Assembly: GCA_023418355.1 (NCBI GenBank)
Contig: JAEZZU010000337.1
Location: 1 to 64,000 of the forward strand
DNA: 64,000 nucleotides
DNA from: Pseudomonadota bacterium
GTDB lineage: Bacteria > Pseudomonadota > Gammaproteobacteria > Burkholderiales > Burkholderiaceae_C
Direction: 5' to 3'
The notes under the pieces are model-generated. The model was not told where the DNA came from. It ran no database searches and worked only from the letters and a program-made list of their open reading frames with translations. Made by a program: the position numbers and the translations under genes. Below, in pieces: positions 18,401-26,516 of the stretch; positions within the stretch are counted from its first letter, which is position 1; the number at the start of each line of letters is the position of its first letter.

Positions 18401-19180
18401 CAATGGCACGCCCGCCACAACCATCTGCAACTGGGGGGCGTGGGTACGGGCCGCAGCAAAAGCTGCCTGCAACGCAGCATCCAGCTCTGGCTCGCCAGAG
18501 AGCTTGAACGCGGAACCTTGCAATGCAAACTGCAAGACCTGCCATTGCAATCCTTCAGCCTGCAGCCACAGGGCGCCATCGCGTGGCCGCGCACGGCTCT
18601 GTGCCGCGCGTGCACCCCACCACTGCGTCCACAGTCCCAGCGGGTCTTCCACCCAGTCCCCCAGCCGTGCCTGCATGGCGGGCTGGTACAAGGCCTGCAG
18701 GGCCTGCTGTACCAGCTGTGCATCCGGCGTTTGCGCCAGCACTTTGCGCTGCTCGGGCGTGAGCAATGCCTGGCGCCAGGGCTGGTAAAAGTCCAGGGCA
18801 GACTGCATGGAGCTGGTCTGGACCAGCTCCGTCTCTTTCAGGCGCCCGCCATCATCGGCCGCCAACTGCTGGCGAAATGCCTGTGCAGCAGCACGGGTGG
18901 CATTCCAGTCTGGTGCGCCCAGCATCACTACCAGCTGGCGCGAGAGCTGCTCGGACAACTGCTGTGTAGCCTGTGCAACATCCGGCGCATGCTCATCCAC
19001 TGGCAGCAGCGCCAGCACATCCGTATCAATGCGTCCCTGCTGCCAGAAACGCCACTGGTGTACGGCCACGCACAGCACCACCAGCAGCCACAGCAGGGCA
19101 GCGGTACGCCACCAGCCGGATGGTCTGAGGCGCGGCGCCAAAATACGTGCAGCAGGCGCTGCGTGCGGAGCATCAGTCAT
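15494..19180 (-). CDS. MMPL-family exporter fused in frame to FAD-dependent oxidoreductase
   Basis: One uninterrupted frame of 1228 residues. Residues about 1-790 are an RND/MMPL exporter: an N-terminal membrane helix, a periplasmic loop, helix bundles (about 270-440 and 675-790) and an internal duplication. Residues about 811-1228 are a flavoprotein with a Rossmann motif VLIIGAGPSGAVAAGLL and the SIGESLLPQS segment of the halogenase/geranylgeranyl-reductase-like family. A polar Ser/Thr/Gln linker joins them. A strong internal ribosome binding site precedes the second domain (see 16745-16761), so the oxidoreductase (15494-16750) may also be made alone. In the described cluster the exporter (ApeM) is separate. 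The exporter should move the polyene lipid; the oxidoreductase substrate is unknown. Confidence 0.75.
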   Translation of the reverse strand: MTDAPHAAPAARILAPRLRPSGWWRTAALLWLLVVLCVAVHQWRFWQQGRIDTDVLALLPVDEHAPDVAQATQQLSEQLSRQLVVMLGAPDWNATRAAAQAFRQQLAADDGGRLKETELVQTSSMQSALDFYQPWRQALLTPEQRKVLAQTPDAQLVQQALQALYQPAMQARLGDWVEDPLGLWTQWWGARAAQSRARPRDGALWLQAEGLQWQVLQFALQGSAFKLSGEPELDAALQAAFAAARTHAPQLQMVVAGVPLHAEAAAVQAHGEINTIGWGSLAGVLLLAWLAFRSTRPVLLVGLSLAVGCAVALSVTVWWFGEVHLLTLVFGASLVGVAEDYGIHYFAARQGEPDRPPYQLMQALMPSLWLALGTSVIAYLALGVASFPGLRQMAVFSVVGLTAAMLTVVCWFPWLDSGRVPHSRVAQRIGQTLRAWPRCRHVGLVTVTVCGAVLALVWGSGALHVQDDVRQLQNASQALVAQQLKVSSYMGLPSPAQFYLVKGQTEQELLEREEALTDQLQSLVADKYLAGYSAISQWVPSARRQAEDRALVQRVQQAVLTGVNTQLDESFTVPAAQLEQPLTVERWLEQPVAAAASALWLGQHDGTYRALVMLRGIQGAEALPVLAQIAQGLEGVTWVDKPAEISSLLQRYRISMTELLVLGHVLVLLALCWRFGRQAWRAWLPTVLASVLVVGVMALLGMPWQLFNVLALMLLLGVGVDYGIFLQEHEDDPQAWLAVVIGAGSTWLSFGLLGLSQTPALKAFGMTLMLGLPLVLVLAPLYRAPRQAADSAGQHSTASNTSTSTKREEVMMRVEQTEVLIIGAGPSGAVAAGLLRKQGRQVLILEKETFPRFSIGESLLPQSMAYIEEAGMLQDVVEAGFQYKNGAAFAKGELRTEFDFRDKFSPGWGTTYQVQRGQFDKVLADAAEKAGAQIRYRHTVIAVDVSGEQPQVTARSPEGEEYIVQARFLLDASGFARILPRMLDLERPSDFPVRGALFTHIEDRIAREDMDRNKILISVHPEHQDVWFWTIPFSNGRCSQGVVATPEFLARYQGTEVERLRAIIAETPSLAHVLRHAVWDTPGRSITGYSANVTSLWGKGFALLGNAGEFLDPVFSSGVTIAFTSSSLAARCIDRCFKGEAVDWQKDYAVPLQAGVNTFRAFVSGWYEGSFQDVIFHEEHNPEIRRMISSILAGYAWDVRNPYVAEPQRRLNVLHQVCMSTKREPACA
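16745..16761 (-). promoter_or_regulatory. Internal ribosome binding site and start for the FAD oxidoreductase
   Basis: On the minus strand GGGAGGAAG is followed three bases later by two consecutive ATG codons (starts at 16750 and 16747), immediately before the Rossmann motif. There is no stop codon between the exporter part and this point, so the site marks either a recently fused pair or a gene with internal initiation. Confidence 0.7.
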
Positions 19181-19195
19181 AACGGATGGCTTGTC

Positions 19196-19870
19196 TTACT
19201 TGAACAGTGCAGCCTCCGCATCTGACAGATGCTGGCTGGCTGCGACGTCATGGATGCGAATCTCGCTGCGATCACCGCGCGCTTCATACAGCTGCACCTG
19301 CTGCACAAAGGCCTGCCCCTGCAGCTCAATTTTTTGCAGCCACTGCGCCAGCAGCTGGTCGCGCGGTTTGAGCTGCAAACTCCATCCCGAGGGCTGCACC
19401 TTGCCACTGACTTCAAACATCTGGCCCAGCTGCGCCACATTGGCAGACATCACCGCAAACAGCATGGCATTCACCGTACGCAGCACGGGCTCATCGCTGG
19501 CCTGCATCTGCAGGCTCACCGCACCATTCGCATCGCGCGACTGCAGACTTTCAGGCGTCACCACCAGTGTCGAAGCAAAGGGTTGCTGTACCTGCCACAC
19601 AATGCCCTGCGACTGTGCCACCACAAACTCGCCAGAAGAGCGCAGTGGCTGCTTGAAGCCCTGCACATGCTTGAGCTGTTCAAAGTGCCCCTTGATTACG
19701 GGGGCTGGCTGCAGCTGGGCATGCACCTGCTGCAGCAATGCATGAGTCTGCGCGTCCATCGATGCCTTAGCTGGCTCTGCCGACGGAACGGTGTCCGACG
19801 CCAGCGCCTGCCCCCCTGCACACAGGCTGAAGACGGATACCACTACCCATGCCCATTTCGCGTGCTTCAT
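19196..19870 (-). CDS. LolA-like outer-membrane lipoprotein carrier (ApeL-type)
   Basis: A 224-residue periplasmic protein: signal peptide (MKHAKWAWVVVSVFSLCAGGQALA) followed by a LolA-like domain containing IKGHFEQLKHVQGFKQPLRS and SSGEFVVAQSQGIVWQVQQP. In this context it should shuttle the polyene lipid or a cluster lipoprotein across the periplasm rather than serve general lipoprotein sorting. The start at 19870 overlaps the thioesterase stop (ATGA). Confidence 0.75.
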   Translation of the reverse strand: MKHAKWAWVVVSVFSLCAGGQALASDTVPSAEPAKASMDAQTHALLQQVHAQLQPAPVIKGHFEQLKHVQGFKQPLRSSGEFVVAQSQGIVWQVQQPFASTLVVTPESLQSRDANGAVSLQMQASDEPVLRTVNAMLFAVMSANVAQLGQMFEVSGKVQPSGWSLQLKPRDQLLAQWLQKIELQGQAFVQQVQLYEARGDRSEIRIHDVAASQHLSDAEAALFK

Positions 19871-20307
19871 GGCTGCACCCCCAGTCGCTCCCACAGCACA
19901 GGAGGGCAGACAAAACACATTTCGCGCGTGCGCATGTCCACCGCCACCTGGATGGTATGTGCCGTATTGACCTTGCGCCCTGTTTGCGCATCACGCAGTA
20001 CATAGTCGATGCGCAGGCGGTTTTCCCACTCCGTGATGCTTGCCTTCATCACCAGCTTTTGACCAAAGGTCGCAGGTCGCACGTATTTGAGGTGCATGTC
20101 CACCACGGGCCATGCATAGCCTGATTCACGCATGCGAGGGTAGTCGTAATCCAACTTGGCCAGCAATGCGCTGCGTGCCAGTTCCATGTAGCGCACATAG
20201 TTGCCGTGGTAGACGATCTCCATGACGTCAATGTCATAAAACGCAGGAGTGATCTCTATCTCATGCGACAGACGCTCTCGCGACGCCAGTTCTTTTTCAG
20301 TAGGCAT
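19867..20307 (-). CDS. Acyl-CoA/acyl-ACP thioesterase, hotdog fold (ApeK-type)
   Basis: A 146-residue 4-hydroxybenzoyl-CoA-thioesterase-like protein. The core FYDIDVMEIVYHGNYVRYME carries the Asp and Tyr/His pattern of this family. Likely roles are chain release or proofreading in the polyene pathway. The start at 20307 lies inside the end of the lyase gene, an 11-base overlap. Confidence 0.78.
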   Translation of the reverse strand: MPTEKELASRERLSHEIEITPAFYDIDVMEIVYHGNYVRYMELARSALLAKLDYDYPRMRESGYAWPVVDMHLKYVRPATFGQKLVMKASITEWENRLRIDYVLRDAQTGRKVNTAHTIQVAVDMRTREMCFVCPPVLWERLGVQP

Positions 20308-21844
20308 ACAGCTTCCACGCTTGGTTGCGGATATCGACCAGCAAACGCTGCAGGTCCTGGTCCAGAGCACGGTCTTCTTCGACCAGTGCAATGCGTTCAT
20401 TCAAATCATCCAGCCAGGCCTGCAATGTGGCTCCGACTGGCACATCGGGCTGCACACGCTGGCGCAGATGCACGGCCTGCCGCGCAGCAATCAGCATGGC
20501 TGCAACCACCTGCTCGGTCAGCTCGAGCACCCGCAGCGCATCCCGCGCAGCAATGGTGCCCATGCTGACTTTGTCCTGGTTGTGGCACTCGGTCGAGCGA
20601 GAGAAGACCGATGCAGGCATGGTCTGCTTGAGCGCTTCGGCTGTCCATGCCGACACGCTGATCTGCAAGGCCTTCAGGCCATGATTGATGGCCTGACGCT
20701 CCCCTTGCACAGCCGACAGATTCGACGGCAGCCCCTGGCTATAGCGGGTATCCACCAGCAGCGCCAGCTGCCTGTCCAGCAGATCGGCAACGTTGGCAAC
20801 CGTGTTCTTCAAGGTGTCCATGGCCAGCGCGATGTGACCACCATAAAAGTGGCCACCATGCAGCACACGCTCCTGATCTGGCTCGATCAAGGGATTGTCA
20901 TTGGCGGAGTTCAGCTCTCCTTCGATCAGCTGACGCAGGAAAGGCAGCGCATCCTCCAGCACGCCGATCACATGCGGCGCACAACGCAAGGAATAGCGGT
21001 CCTGCAAGCGGTGCGAATTGCGCAGTGGTACTTCCGCGACCAGATCACCACGAATACGGGCAGCCACACGCTGCTGACCTGCGTGCGGTTTGGCGGCAAA
21101 CAGCGTTGCATCAAAGTGGTGGGCATTGCCTGCAATCCCCACGACATTGGCAGCGGTCAGACGGCATGCCAGGCGCGCCACATAATCCGCACGCTGACAG
21201 GCCAGGCAAGCCAAGCCTGTCATGACCGCCGTACCGTTCATCAAGGCCAGCCCTTCCTTGGGGCGCAACTGCAAAGGTGCGGCCCCTGTCTGTTCCAGCG
21301 CTTGCGCTGCAGGCATGCGCTGGCCTTGATAGATCACTTCCCGCTCGCCACACAGCACAGCTGCCACATAGGACAGGGGTGTGAGATCACCACTGGCACC
21401 CACTGAACCTTCTGCCGGAATCAAGGGCAGGATGTCGTGCTGCAGCAAGTGCTCCAGCTGCTGCAGCAAAGTCCAGCTCACGGCCGAAAAGCCCTGAGAC
21501 AGAGAAGCCAGACGACTGGCCAGCACCGCACGCGTTTCTACCTCTGTCAAGAAGCGCCCTGCACCGCAGCCATGGTAGGCGTAGAGATGGTGTGGCAGCT
21601 GCGTCACCAGCGCAGGTGGGATTTCCACCGTGCAGGAGTCGCCATAGCCGGTCGTCACGCCATACACCACCCCATCCTCACGCAGCAGGCGATCCAGAAA
21701 ATCTGCGCCTTTCTGAATACGTGTGCGGAACTCAGGTGCTGTCGACAGCGCTGCCCTGGCATGCCCGTGTGCAATCGCGCATATGTGCTCAATCTGCAGC
21801 GGTGAGCCATCAAACACCACAATGGCGGGAGGATTCTTTGTCAT
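20297..21844 (-). CDS. Aromatic amino acid ammonia-lyase (HAL/PAL/TAL family)
   Basis: A 515-residue lyase with the self-forming MIO triad Ala150-Ser151-Gly152 in GSVGASGDLTPLSY and the catalytic tyrosine in YGVTTGYG (Tyr61). It would deaminate histidine, phenylalanine or tyrosine to the corresponding acrylate. The substrate-selectivity position reads Tyr90-His91, unlike the Ser-His I expect for histidine lyases or His-Leu for Rhodobacter tyrosine lyase, so the substrate is open. Its place inside the aryl-polyene operon, next to an adenylating enzyme, suggests it supplies an aromatic starter such as coumarate. Overlaps the acyltransferase by four bases. Confidence 0.82.
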   Translation of the reverse strand: MTKNPPAIVVFDGSPLQIEHICAIAHGHARAALSTAPEFRTRIQKGADFLDRLLREDGVVYGVTTGYGDSCTVEIPPALVTQLPHHLYAYHGCGAGRFLTEVETRAVLASRLASLSQGFSAVSWTLLQQLEHLLQHDILPLIPAEGSVGASGDLTPLSYVAAVLCGEREVIYQGQRMPAAQALEQTGAAPLQLRPKEGLALMNGTAVMTGLACLACQRADYVARLACRLTAANVVGIAGNAHHFDATLFAAKPHAGQQRVAARIRGDLVAEVPLRNSHRLQDRYSLRCAPHVIGVLEDALPFLRQLIEGELNSANDNPLIEPDQERVLHGGHFYGGHIALAMDTLKNTVANVADLLDRQLALLVDTRYSQGLPSNLSAVQGERQAINHGLKALQISVSAWTAEALKQTMPASVFSRSTECHNQDKVSMGTIAARDALRVLELTEQVVAAMLIAARQAVHLRQRVQPDVPVGATLQAWLDDLNERIALVEEDRALDQDLQRLLVDIRNQAWKLYAY

Positions 21845-22824
21845 GCGGAAGTGTCTCTTTGTTGTTGTATCAAGCCCGGCGTTGTGCCTTGCTCCCAGAA
21901 CGGAAAGAAGTTGAACCAGTCATAAGGGGCCTTGCACAGCATGCGCTCCAGCTGCTGTGCATACAGCCCGGCGTACTGCGCCAGTGCTTCTTCGCGGCGC
22001 GCACGCGGCAGCTGCACCTGTGTGGCAAGGGGCACAAACTCCACGGCATAGCCGTCGCCCTCATGCACGCAGCCCATGAAATACAGGGGGCATTTGAGCA
22101 AGGCTGACAGCACATAAGGCCCGGTCGGGAAAGGCGCCACATGACCCAGAAACTGGGCCTGGGTGATCTTGCTGTCATGCACGGGCACCCGGTCTCCGGC
22201 AATGGCTATGAACTCCCCTTGTGCCACGCGTTCGGCCAGCACCATGGCAGTGGCAGCGCTAAACTCACTGACCTGCAGCAGACGTACACCACTGTCTGGC
22301 ACCAGCCGCTGCAGCAAGCGGTTGAACTGCTCTGCATGCCTGGTGTGCACCAGCACATTCAGCCGAAGCTTTGCACGCTGCTTGGCGATCACCTGACACA
22401 GTTCAATACATCCCATGTGTGCAGTGACCACAATCGCGCCCTTGCCCTGCTCCAGCAATTCCACCAGCGGCTGCCTGCCCTCAAAACGGACTTTGTCCGT
22501 ACGGTAGCGGCCTGTCAGAGCCAGCAGCTTGTCGAGAATGACCTGGGCAAACACGCCGAAATGGCGCATGCTGTGTCGCCAGCCTGGCGTGTGCTTCCAG
22601 ATACCGTGACGCGCCTGCAGCCGCTGCAAATATTGAAGCGATGAGCGCCTGGCCAGTGGGCGTGACAGCCAGTAATAGGCCACGACCGGATACAGACACA
22701 ACAGGAATGGCCAGCGCCCCAGCAAGCGGTGCACGTAGTACAGCACCCACATGCCAAGCACGAAGGTGCTCTCCCCAATCTGCGCCCAATGCACAGCGCG
22801 CGTGGAGGAAGTTGGCTCACTCAC
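21841..22824 (-). CDS. LpxL/HtrB-like lysophospholipid acyltransferase
   Basis: A 327-residue membrane-associated acyltransferase with an N-terminal hydrophobic segment (about 20-55) and the H-x4-E catalytic motif in TAHMGCIELCQ (about 137). It should transfer an acyl or polyene chain onto a lipid or sugar acceptor. In the described cluster glycosyltransferase and acyltransferase functions are attributed to ApeJ; here they are two overlapping genes. Confidence 0.75.
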   Translation of the reverse strand: MSEPTSSTRAVHWAQIGESTFVLGMWVLYYVHRLLGRWPFLLCLYPVVAYYWLSRPLARRSSLQYLQRLQARHGIWKHTPGWRHSMRHFGVFAQVILDKLLALTGRYRTDKVRFEGRQPLVELLEQGKGAIVVTAHMGCIELCQVIAKQRAKLRLNVLVHTRHAEQFNRLLQRLVPDSGVRLLQVSEFSAATAMVLAERVAQGEFIAIAGDRVPVHDSKITQAQFLGHVAPFPTGPYVLSALLKCPLYFMGCVHEGDGYAVEFVPLATQVQLPRARREEALAQYAGLYAQQLERMLCKAPYDWFNFFPFWEQGTTPGLIQQQRDTSA

Positions 22825-23642
22825 GCTCTGGCTCCCCGCATGCTGCGTTGGAGTTTGCGCAGCAGCAGCACGGGACTGCGCAGCAGCATGCCCACAAACA
22901 ATTTGGCGTGCATGCGCGAAATCAGCACGTTATCGCGCAGCACACGGAAGTGCGACAGACCATCTTGCGGATAGGTCACCCGCGTGTAGACCGTCACAAA
23001 CGGCACGCCCTGCCAATGCAGGCGTACCAGCACTTCGCTATCGAACTCCATGCGCTTGCCAATATGGGCGCTATCGAGCACAGCCACTACAGGCGCCAGC
23101 GGATACACCCGAAAACCGCACATGGAGTCCCGAATATCGAGTGACAGGGTATTGATCCATACCCAGATATGGGTGGCATAGCGCCCATAGAGGCGCTTCT
23201 TTGGCACGCTGGCATCGTAGACAGGCGCGCCACAAATCATGGCATGGGGATGCTGGCGCGCCTGGGCCACAAATTTTTCGATATCTGCCACGGCATGCTG
23301 TCCATCGGCATCAATCTGCAGGGCATGCGTGAAGCCCTGGCTCAACGCCTGCCGCAGACCCGCCATCATGGCCCCGCCCTTGCCCTCATTCACTGGCAGA
23401 CGCAGCAATTGCACACGCCCTATCCCGGCAATCGCACTGGCTTGTCCCTGATAGCGTTCAACCAGGGCATCCAGTACCGCTGCGCAGCCTGCCTCTGATC
23501 CATCGTCCACCAGCAGACATGGCAAACCCTCCTGCAAGACGCCTTCGAGCATGGCACCTACCGTTGAGGGGTGGTTGTAGACAGGAATGATGGCAATGGG
23601 CAGAAAAGTTGCGTCTGCCCCGACTGGCATGCATGGTTTCAT
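22821..23642 (-). CDS. Family 2 glycosyltransferase
   Basis: A 273-residue GT2 enzyme: IAIIPVYNHPSTV at the N-terminus, LLVDDGS (about 50), and the metal-binding QIDADGQH (about 105). It probably adds a sugar or sugar-phosphate to the polyene lipid. The ATG at 23642 overlaps the ligase stop (ATGA); the frame is open further upstream but only as the antiparallel reading of the ligase gene. Confidence 0.8.
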   Translation of the reverse strand: MKPCMPVGADATFLPIAIIPVYNHPSTVGAMLEGVLQEGLPCLLVDDGSEAGCAAVLDALVERYQGQASAIAGIGRVQLLRLPVNEGKGGAMMAGLRQALSQGFTHALQIDADGQHAVADIEKFVAQARQHPHAMICGAPVYDASVPKKRLYGRYATHIWVWINTLSLDIRDSMCGFRVYPLAPVVAVLDSAHIGKRMEFDSEVLVRLHWQGVPFVTVYTRVTYPQDGLSHFRVLRDNVLISRMHAKLFVGMLLRSPVLLLRKLQRSMRGARA

Positions 23643-25354
23643 GGCTGCACCTGCACCAGCTTGCCACTGGCGTGTGGGCCACGCGGGGAACTCAGCGCAA
23701 ACTGCAAACGCTGGCCTGTGGCATCCCAGTTCAGCACCAGCTGCACGGTGTCGCCAGGCAGGATGGGCTGCTGAAACTTCAGCACTTCGGCACGCACAAA
23801 ACGCGGCTGCAATCCAAAGGCCTGCTGGGCGCAATGCACGGCCCACTGCAGCTGTGCCACGCCAGGCACCAGCGTACCTTGCGGGAAATGACCTTCCAGC
23901 ACCCGCAAACTGGGGTCTACATACAGCTGTGCAGTAGCCTTTGCCTGCGTGCGTTCCAGCCACTGTGGCTGTGGAATGCTCGGATTAAACAGCTGCAGCA
24001 AAGCCTGCTGCGTGATCTTGCTCTGCGCATTGACAGGCATCTGCGACACATAGCGCCAGCTGCGTGGCAAAGCCACACGCTCTACATAGGCGGACAAATG
24101 CTGACGCAAAGCCTCTCCCATGGTCCGGCGGCCGCACTGTTGCAGCTGTGCCCATCCGGCTTCCGTCAGCTCCAGAACCACGCCAATGCGTGCCAGTGCA
24201 CCTGCAGATTCCAGCACGACGGCCTTCGCCTGCTGTACCCAGGGCAGCGTCTGCAAGGCCTGCTCCATCGCCGTCAGTGACACGCGTTTTTCCGCAATCT
24301 TGACCACCCGGTCGGCACGCCCCTGCAGCACAAAGCTGCGGCCATCGGCGCTGACTTGCGCGCGATCTGCCGACGTCCACCAGGACGCTGCATCGGCCAG
24401 ATGTGCAGATCGCACAGCCAGCAGACCGTCGTCCTGCACACGGACCTGCACACCAGGCAACAGCTGCCATGTATCGCCATGCTCGGCACGTCTGCGCCAG
24501 GCAATGCCCCCGGTTTCCGAACTGCCAAACACTTCCGTGGGGGAGTGCTGCAGCAACTGCAGGCAGTGCCCCGCAGCCTCGGCAGACAACGGCCCTCCCG
24601 ACGAAAACACACGGCACACATTTGCGCTTGCAGACGACCAGTCCAGGTGGCTGGGCAAACGACTTAAAAAGGCGGGGCTGGACACAAGTACGGCCCGGCT
24701 GTGCTGCTCCAGTTCATGCTGCACCTCTTCGGGGTAGCGCAGCATGCGTTCCCCTATGGGCCTTCCCGCAGACAAGGGCCACAGAATGCGAAACAGCAGG
24801 CCATAAATATGCTGGTGAGAGACGGTAGCCACCACCTGCCATGCCGCACTGTCTGCCTCGGCAAAGGCAGCCTGCAGGGCATGAACTTCTGCATCCAGCT
24901 GCGACAGCTTTTTGACAATGCGTTCGGGCTGACCGGTGGAGCCAGAAGTGAACATCACCACCTTGCAGGCCTGCATGTCCAGCGGCTCCAATGGCAGCCA
25001 CTGCTGGCCCTCAGCAGCCAGCGGCTGCACCGCCTGCGGTAAATCACCCGCACAGGCATGCACAGATGGCAGCAGCGATTGCAGGGTATAGGGCTGCGCA
25101 TCGCTGGCCAGTACAGGCGTTTTGCCTGCATGCCAGGCCCCCCACAGCGCAGCAGAAAAAGCGACTGCATCCTCAAAGTACAGCGCCACATCCGAACCAG
25201 ACACTTGTGCAAACGCAGTACGCCATGCTTGCACCCTCTGCACCCACTGTGCATGTGTCAGCCGCTGTGTATTTACAGATGCCACCTGGCATGCGGCCTT
25301 GTCAGCTGTGGCCAGTGCCACCTGCGCCAATGGCAGGCCTTGTGTCACATTCAC
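23639..25354 (-). CDS. Aryl adenylation enzyme fused to hotdog dehydratase (ApeH-ApeI fusion)
   Basis: A 571-residue two-domain protein. Residues about 1-440 are an ANL ligase with MFTSGSTGQPERIVKKL (about 135) and FGSSETGGIAWR (about 275); this should activate the aromatic starter acid and load it onto a carrier protein. Residues about 465-571 are a FabA/FabZ-like hotdog domain (LEGHFPQGTLVPGVAQLQW, LKFQQPILPGDTVQL). In the described cluster these are separate genes. The chosen GTG start at 25354 overlaps the upstream stop (GTGA) and has AGGAAG before it; the frame extends to 25426 but without a site. Confidence 0.82.
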   Translation of the reverse strand: MNVTQGLPLAQVALATADKAACQVASVNTQRLTHAQWVQRVQAWRTAFAQVSGSDVALYFEDAVAFSAALWGAWHAGKTPVLASDAQPYTLQSLLPSVHACAGDLPQAVQPLAAEGQQWLPLEPLDMQACKVVMFTSGSTGQPERIVKKLSQLDAEVHALQAAFAEADSAAWQVVATVSHQHIYGLLFRILWPLSAGRPIGERMLRYPEEVQHELEQHSRAVLVSSPAFLSRLPSHLDWSSASANVCRVFSSGGPLSAEAAGHCLQLLQHSPTEVFGSSETGGIAWRRRAEHGDTWQLLPGVQVRVQDDGLLAVRSAHLADAASWWTSADRAQVSADGRSFVLQGRADRVVKIAEKRVSLTAMEQALQTLPWVQQAKAVVLESAGALARIGVVLELTEAGWAQLQQCGRRTMGEALRQHLSAYVERVALPRSWRYVSQMPVNAQSKITQQALLQLFNPSIPQPQWLERTQAKATAQLYVDPSLRVLEGHFPQGTLVPGVAQLQWAVHCAQQAFGLQPRFVRAEVLKFQQPILPGDTVQLVLNWDATGQRLQFALSSPRGPHASGKLVQVQP

Positions 25355-25935
25355 CCGTTCTTCCTCTTCATTTGCCCGGCTTCTGCTTGCGCATGCCGGC
25401 GGCGTACACGCTGGCGCACACACCATTCACCTGCCATCAGCATGCCCATCAGCACATACGACAGCAGGCCGTTGTACAGCGCCCAGACTGCATCACTGGC
25501 CCAGCACGCGGTCACCAGTGCAATGGCCGCATTCACGACAAAAAACGCACACCAGACTTTGGTCACCTGTGCCGTATAGCGCACGGCCTGCGCCGGCAGA
25601 TCAGGCTCCTGCAGCCGTGCCAGCCGCTCTACCACCGTGGGCGGCTGCCACAGGCTGTAAGCAAAAATGCCCAGCAGCACCAGGCTGACCATGACGGGAT
25701 ACAACTTCACGGCCAAAGGCGATGCCTGCAGCCAGGACACCCCCGCCAGCACACCAGCACCAGCGGCGACAGCCCACCACAGTCCCTGACGCGTCAGAAG
25801 TGCACGGCATGCGGCCAGCATGCACAACATCAACGCCAGCCACTGGGGTGCGATGTGCCCCAGCGCCACGTACACCGCCAGGGGGTACAGCACCGTCAGC
25901 ACCAGCAGCAAGCCGGTGGCATATTTGCGCATCAA
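25351..25935 (-). CDS. Multi-pass membrane protein of the APE cluster (ApeG-type)
   Basis: A 194-residue inner-membrane protein with about five hydrophobic helices (YATGLLLVLTVLYPLAVYVAL at the N-terminus and others near 45, 75, 125, 150). It resembles the COG4648 membrane protein usually found in these clusters. Function unknown. It overlaps the ligase by four bases. Confidence 0.7.
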   Translation of the reverse strand: MMRKYATGLLLVLTVLYPLAVYVALGHIAPQWLALMLCMLAACRALLTRQGLWWAVAAGAGVLAGVSWLQASPLAVKLYPVMVSLVLLGIFAYSLWQPPTVVERLARLQEPDLPAQAVRYTAQVTKVWCAFFVVNAAIALVTACWASDAVWALYNGLLSYVLMGMLMAGEWCVRQRVRRRHAQAEAGQMKRKNG

Positions 25936-25957
25936 AACCCAGACCAGTCAGTTTGGC

Positions 25958-26218
25958 TTACGCCGCCGCGCCTTCTTCGCAGATCAGCTGATACAGCGCA
26001 TCCACCACGTCCTGGATGGTGCGCACCGACTTGAAGGCTTCTGCATTCAGACGCTTACCGGCCAGAGGCTTGAGCTGCACGATCAGATCAACAGCATCGA
26101 TGCTGTCAATGTCCAGATCGTCATACAGACGAGCTTCCGGCGTAATGCGCGCAGGATCGATATCGAACGTCTCTTGCAGAATTTCCACAATGCGTGCGTA
26201 GATGGTTTCTTTGTTCAT
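25958..26218 (-). CDS. Acyl carrier protein 1
   Basis: An 86-residue acidic helical carrier protein with the phosphopantetheine serine in DLDIDSIDAVDLI (about residue 36). One of two adjacent carriers; in the described system one accepts the aryl starter and the other malonate. The ATG at 26218 is used; a TTG four codons upstream is possible. Confidence 0.85.
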   Translation of the reverse strand: MNKETIYARIVEILQETFDIDPARITPEARLYDDLDIDSIDAVDLIVQLKPLAGKRLNAEAFKSVRTIQDVVDALYQLICEEGAAA

Positions 26219-26255
26219 GGTCTGCACCAATCAAAAATCTCAAGAGTTGCTGAAA

Positions 26256-26516
26256 TTACTGGGCACGGTGCGCTGCCACAAAAGCGGCCAGTGCCTGCAC
26301 GCTGCGAAAGTGCTGCCGAGTCTGCTCAGAGTCGGCAGACATGCTCACGCCGTAGCGCTTTTGCAAGGCCAGGCCCAACTCCAGTGCATCGATAGAGTCC
26401 AGGCCCAGCCCATCCCCGAACAGGGGTGCCGATGCGTCGATGTCTTGTGGCGTGATGTCTTCCAATGCCAGTGCAGCAATGATCAGTTCTTTAATTTCTT
26501 GTTCAAGTTGAAGCAC
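26256..26516 (-). CDS. Acyl carrier protein 2
   Basis: An 86-residue carrier with the attachment serine in GLGLDSIDALELG. The start is a GTG at 26516: AAGGAG lies seven bases before it, and the protein then begins LQLEQEIKELII, typical for the family. It overlaps the end of the acyltransferase gene by 14 bases. The frame is open to 26630 only as a shadow of that gene. Confidence 0.82.
   Translation of the reverse strand: MLQLEQEIKELIIAALALEDITPQDIDASAPLFGDGLGLDSIDALELGLALQKRYGVSMSADSEQTRQHFRSVQALAAFVAAHRAQ

Noticed and set aside
17762..19225. 487-codon open frame on the plus strand across the MMPL exporter gene
   Set aside because: It is the antisense of a well-supported exporter domain; composition is His/Gln/Arg-rich without any family motif, as expected for a shadow frame in GC-rich DNA.
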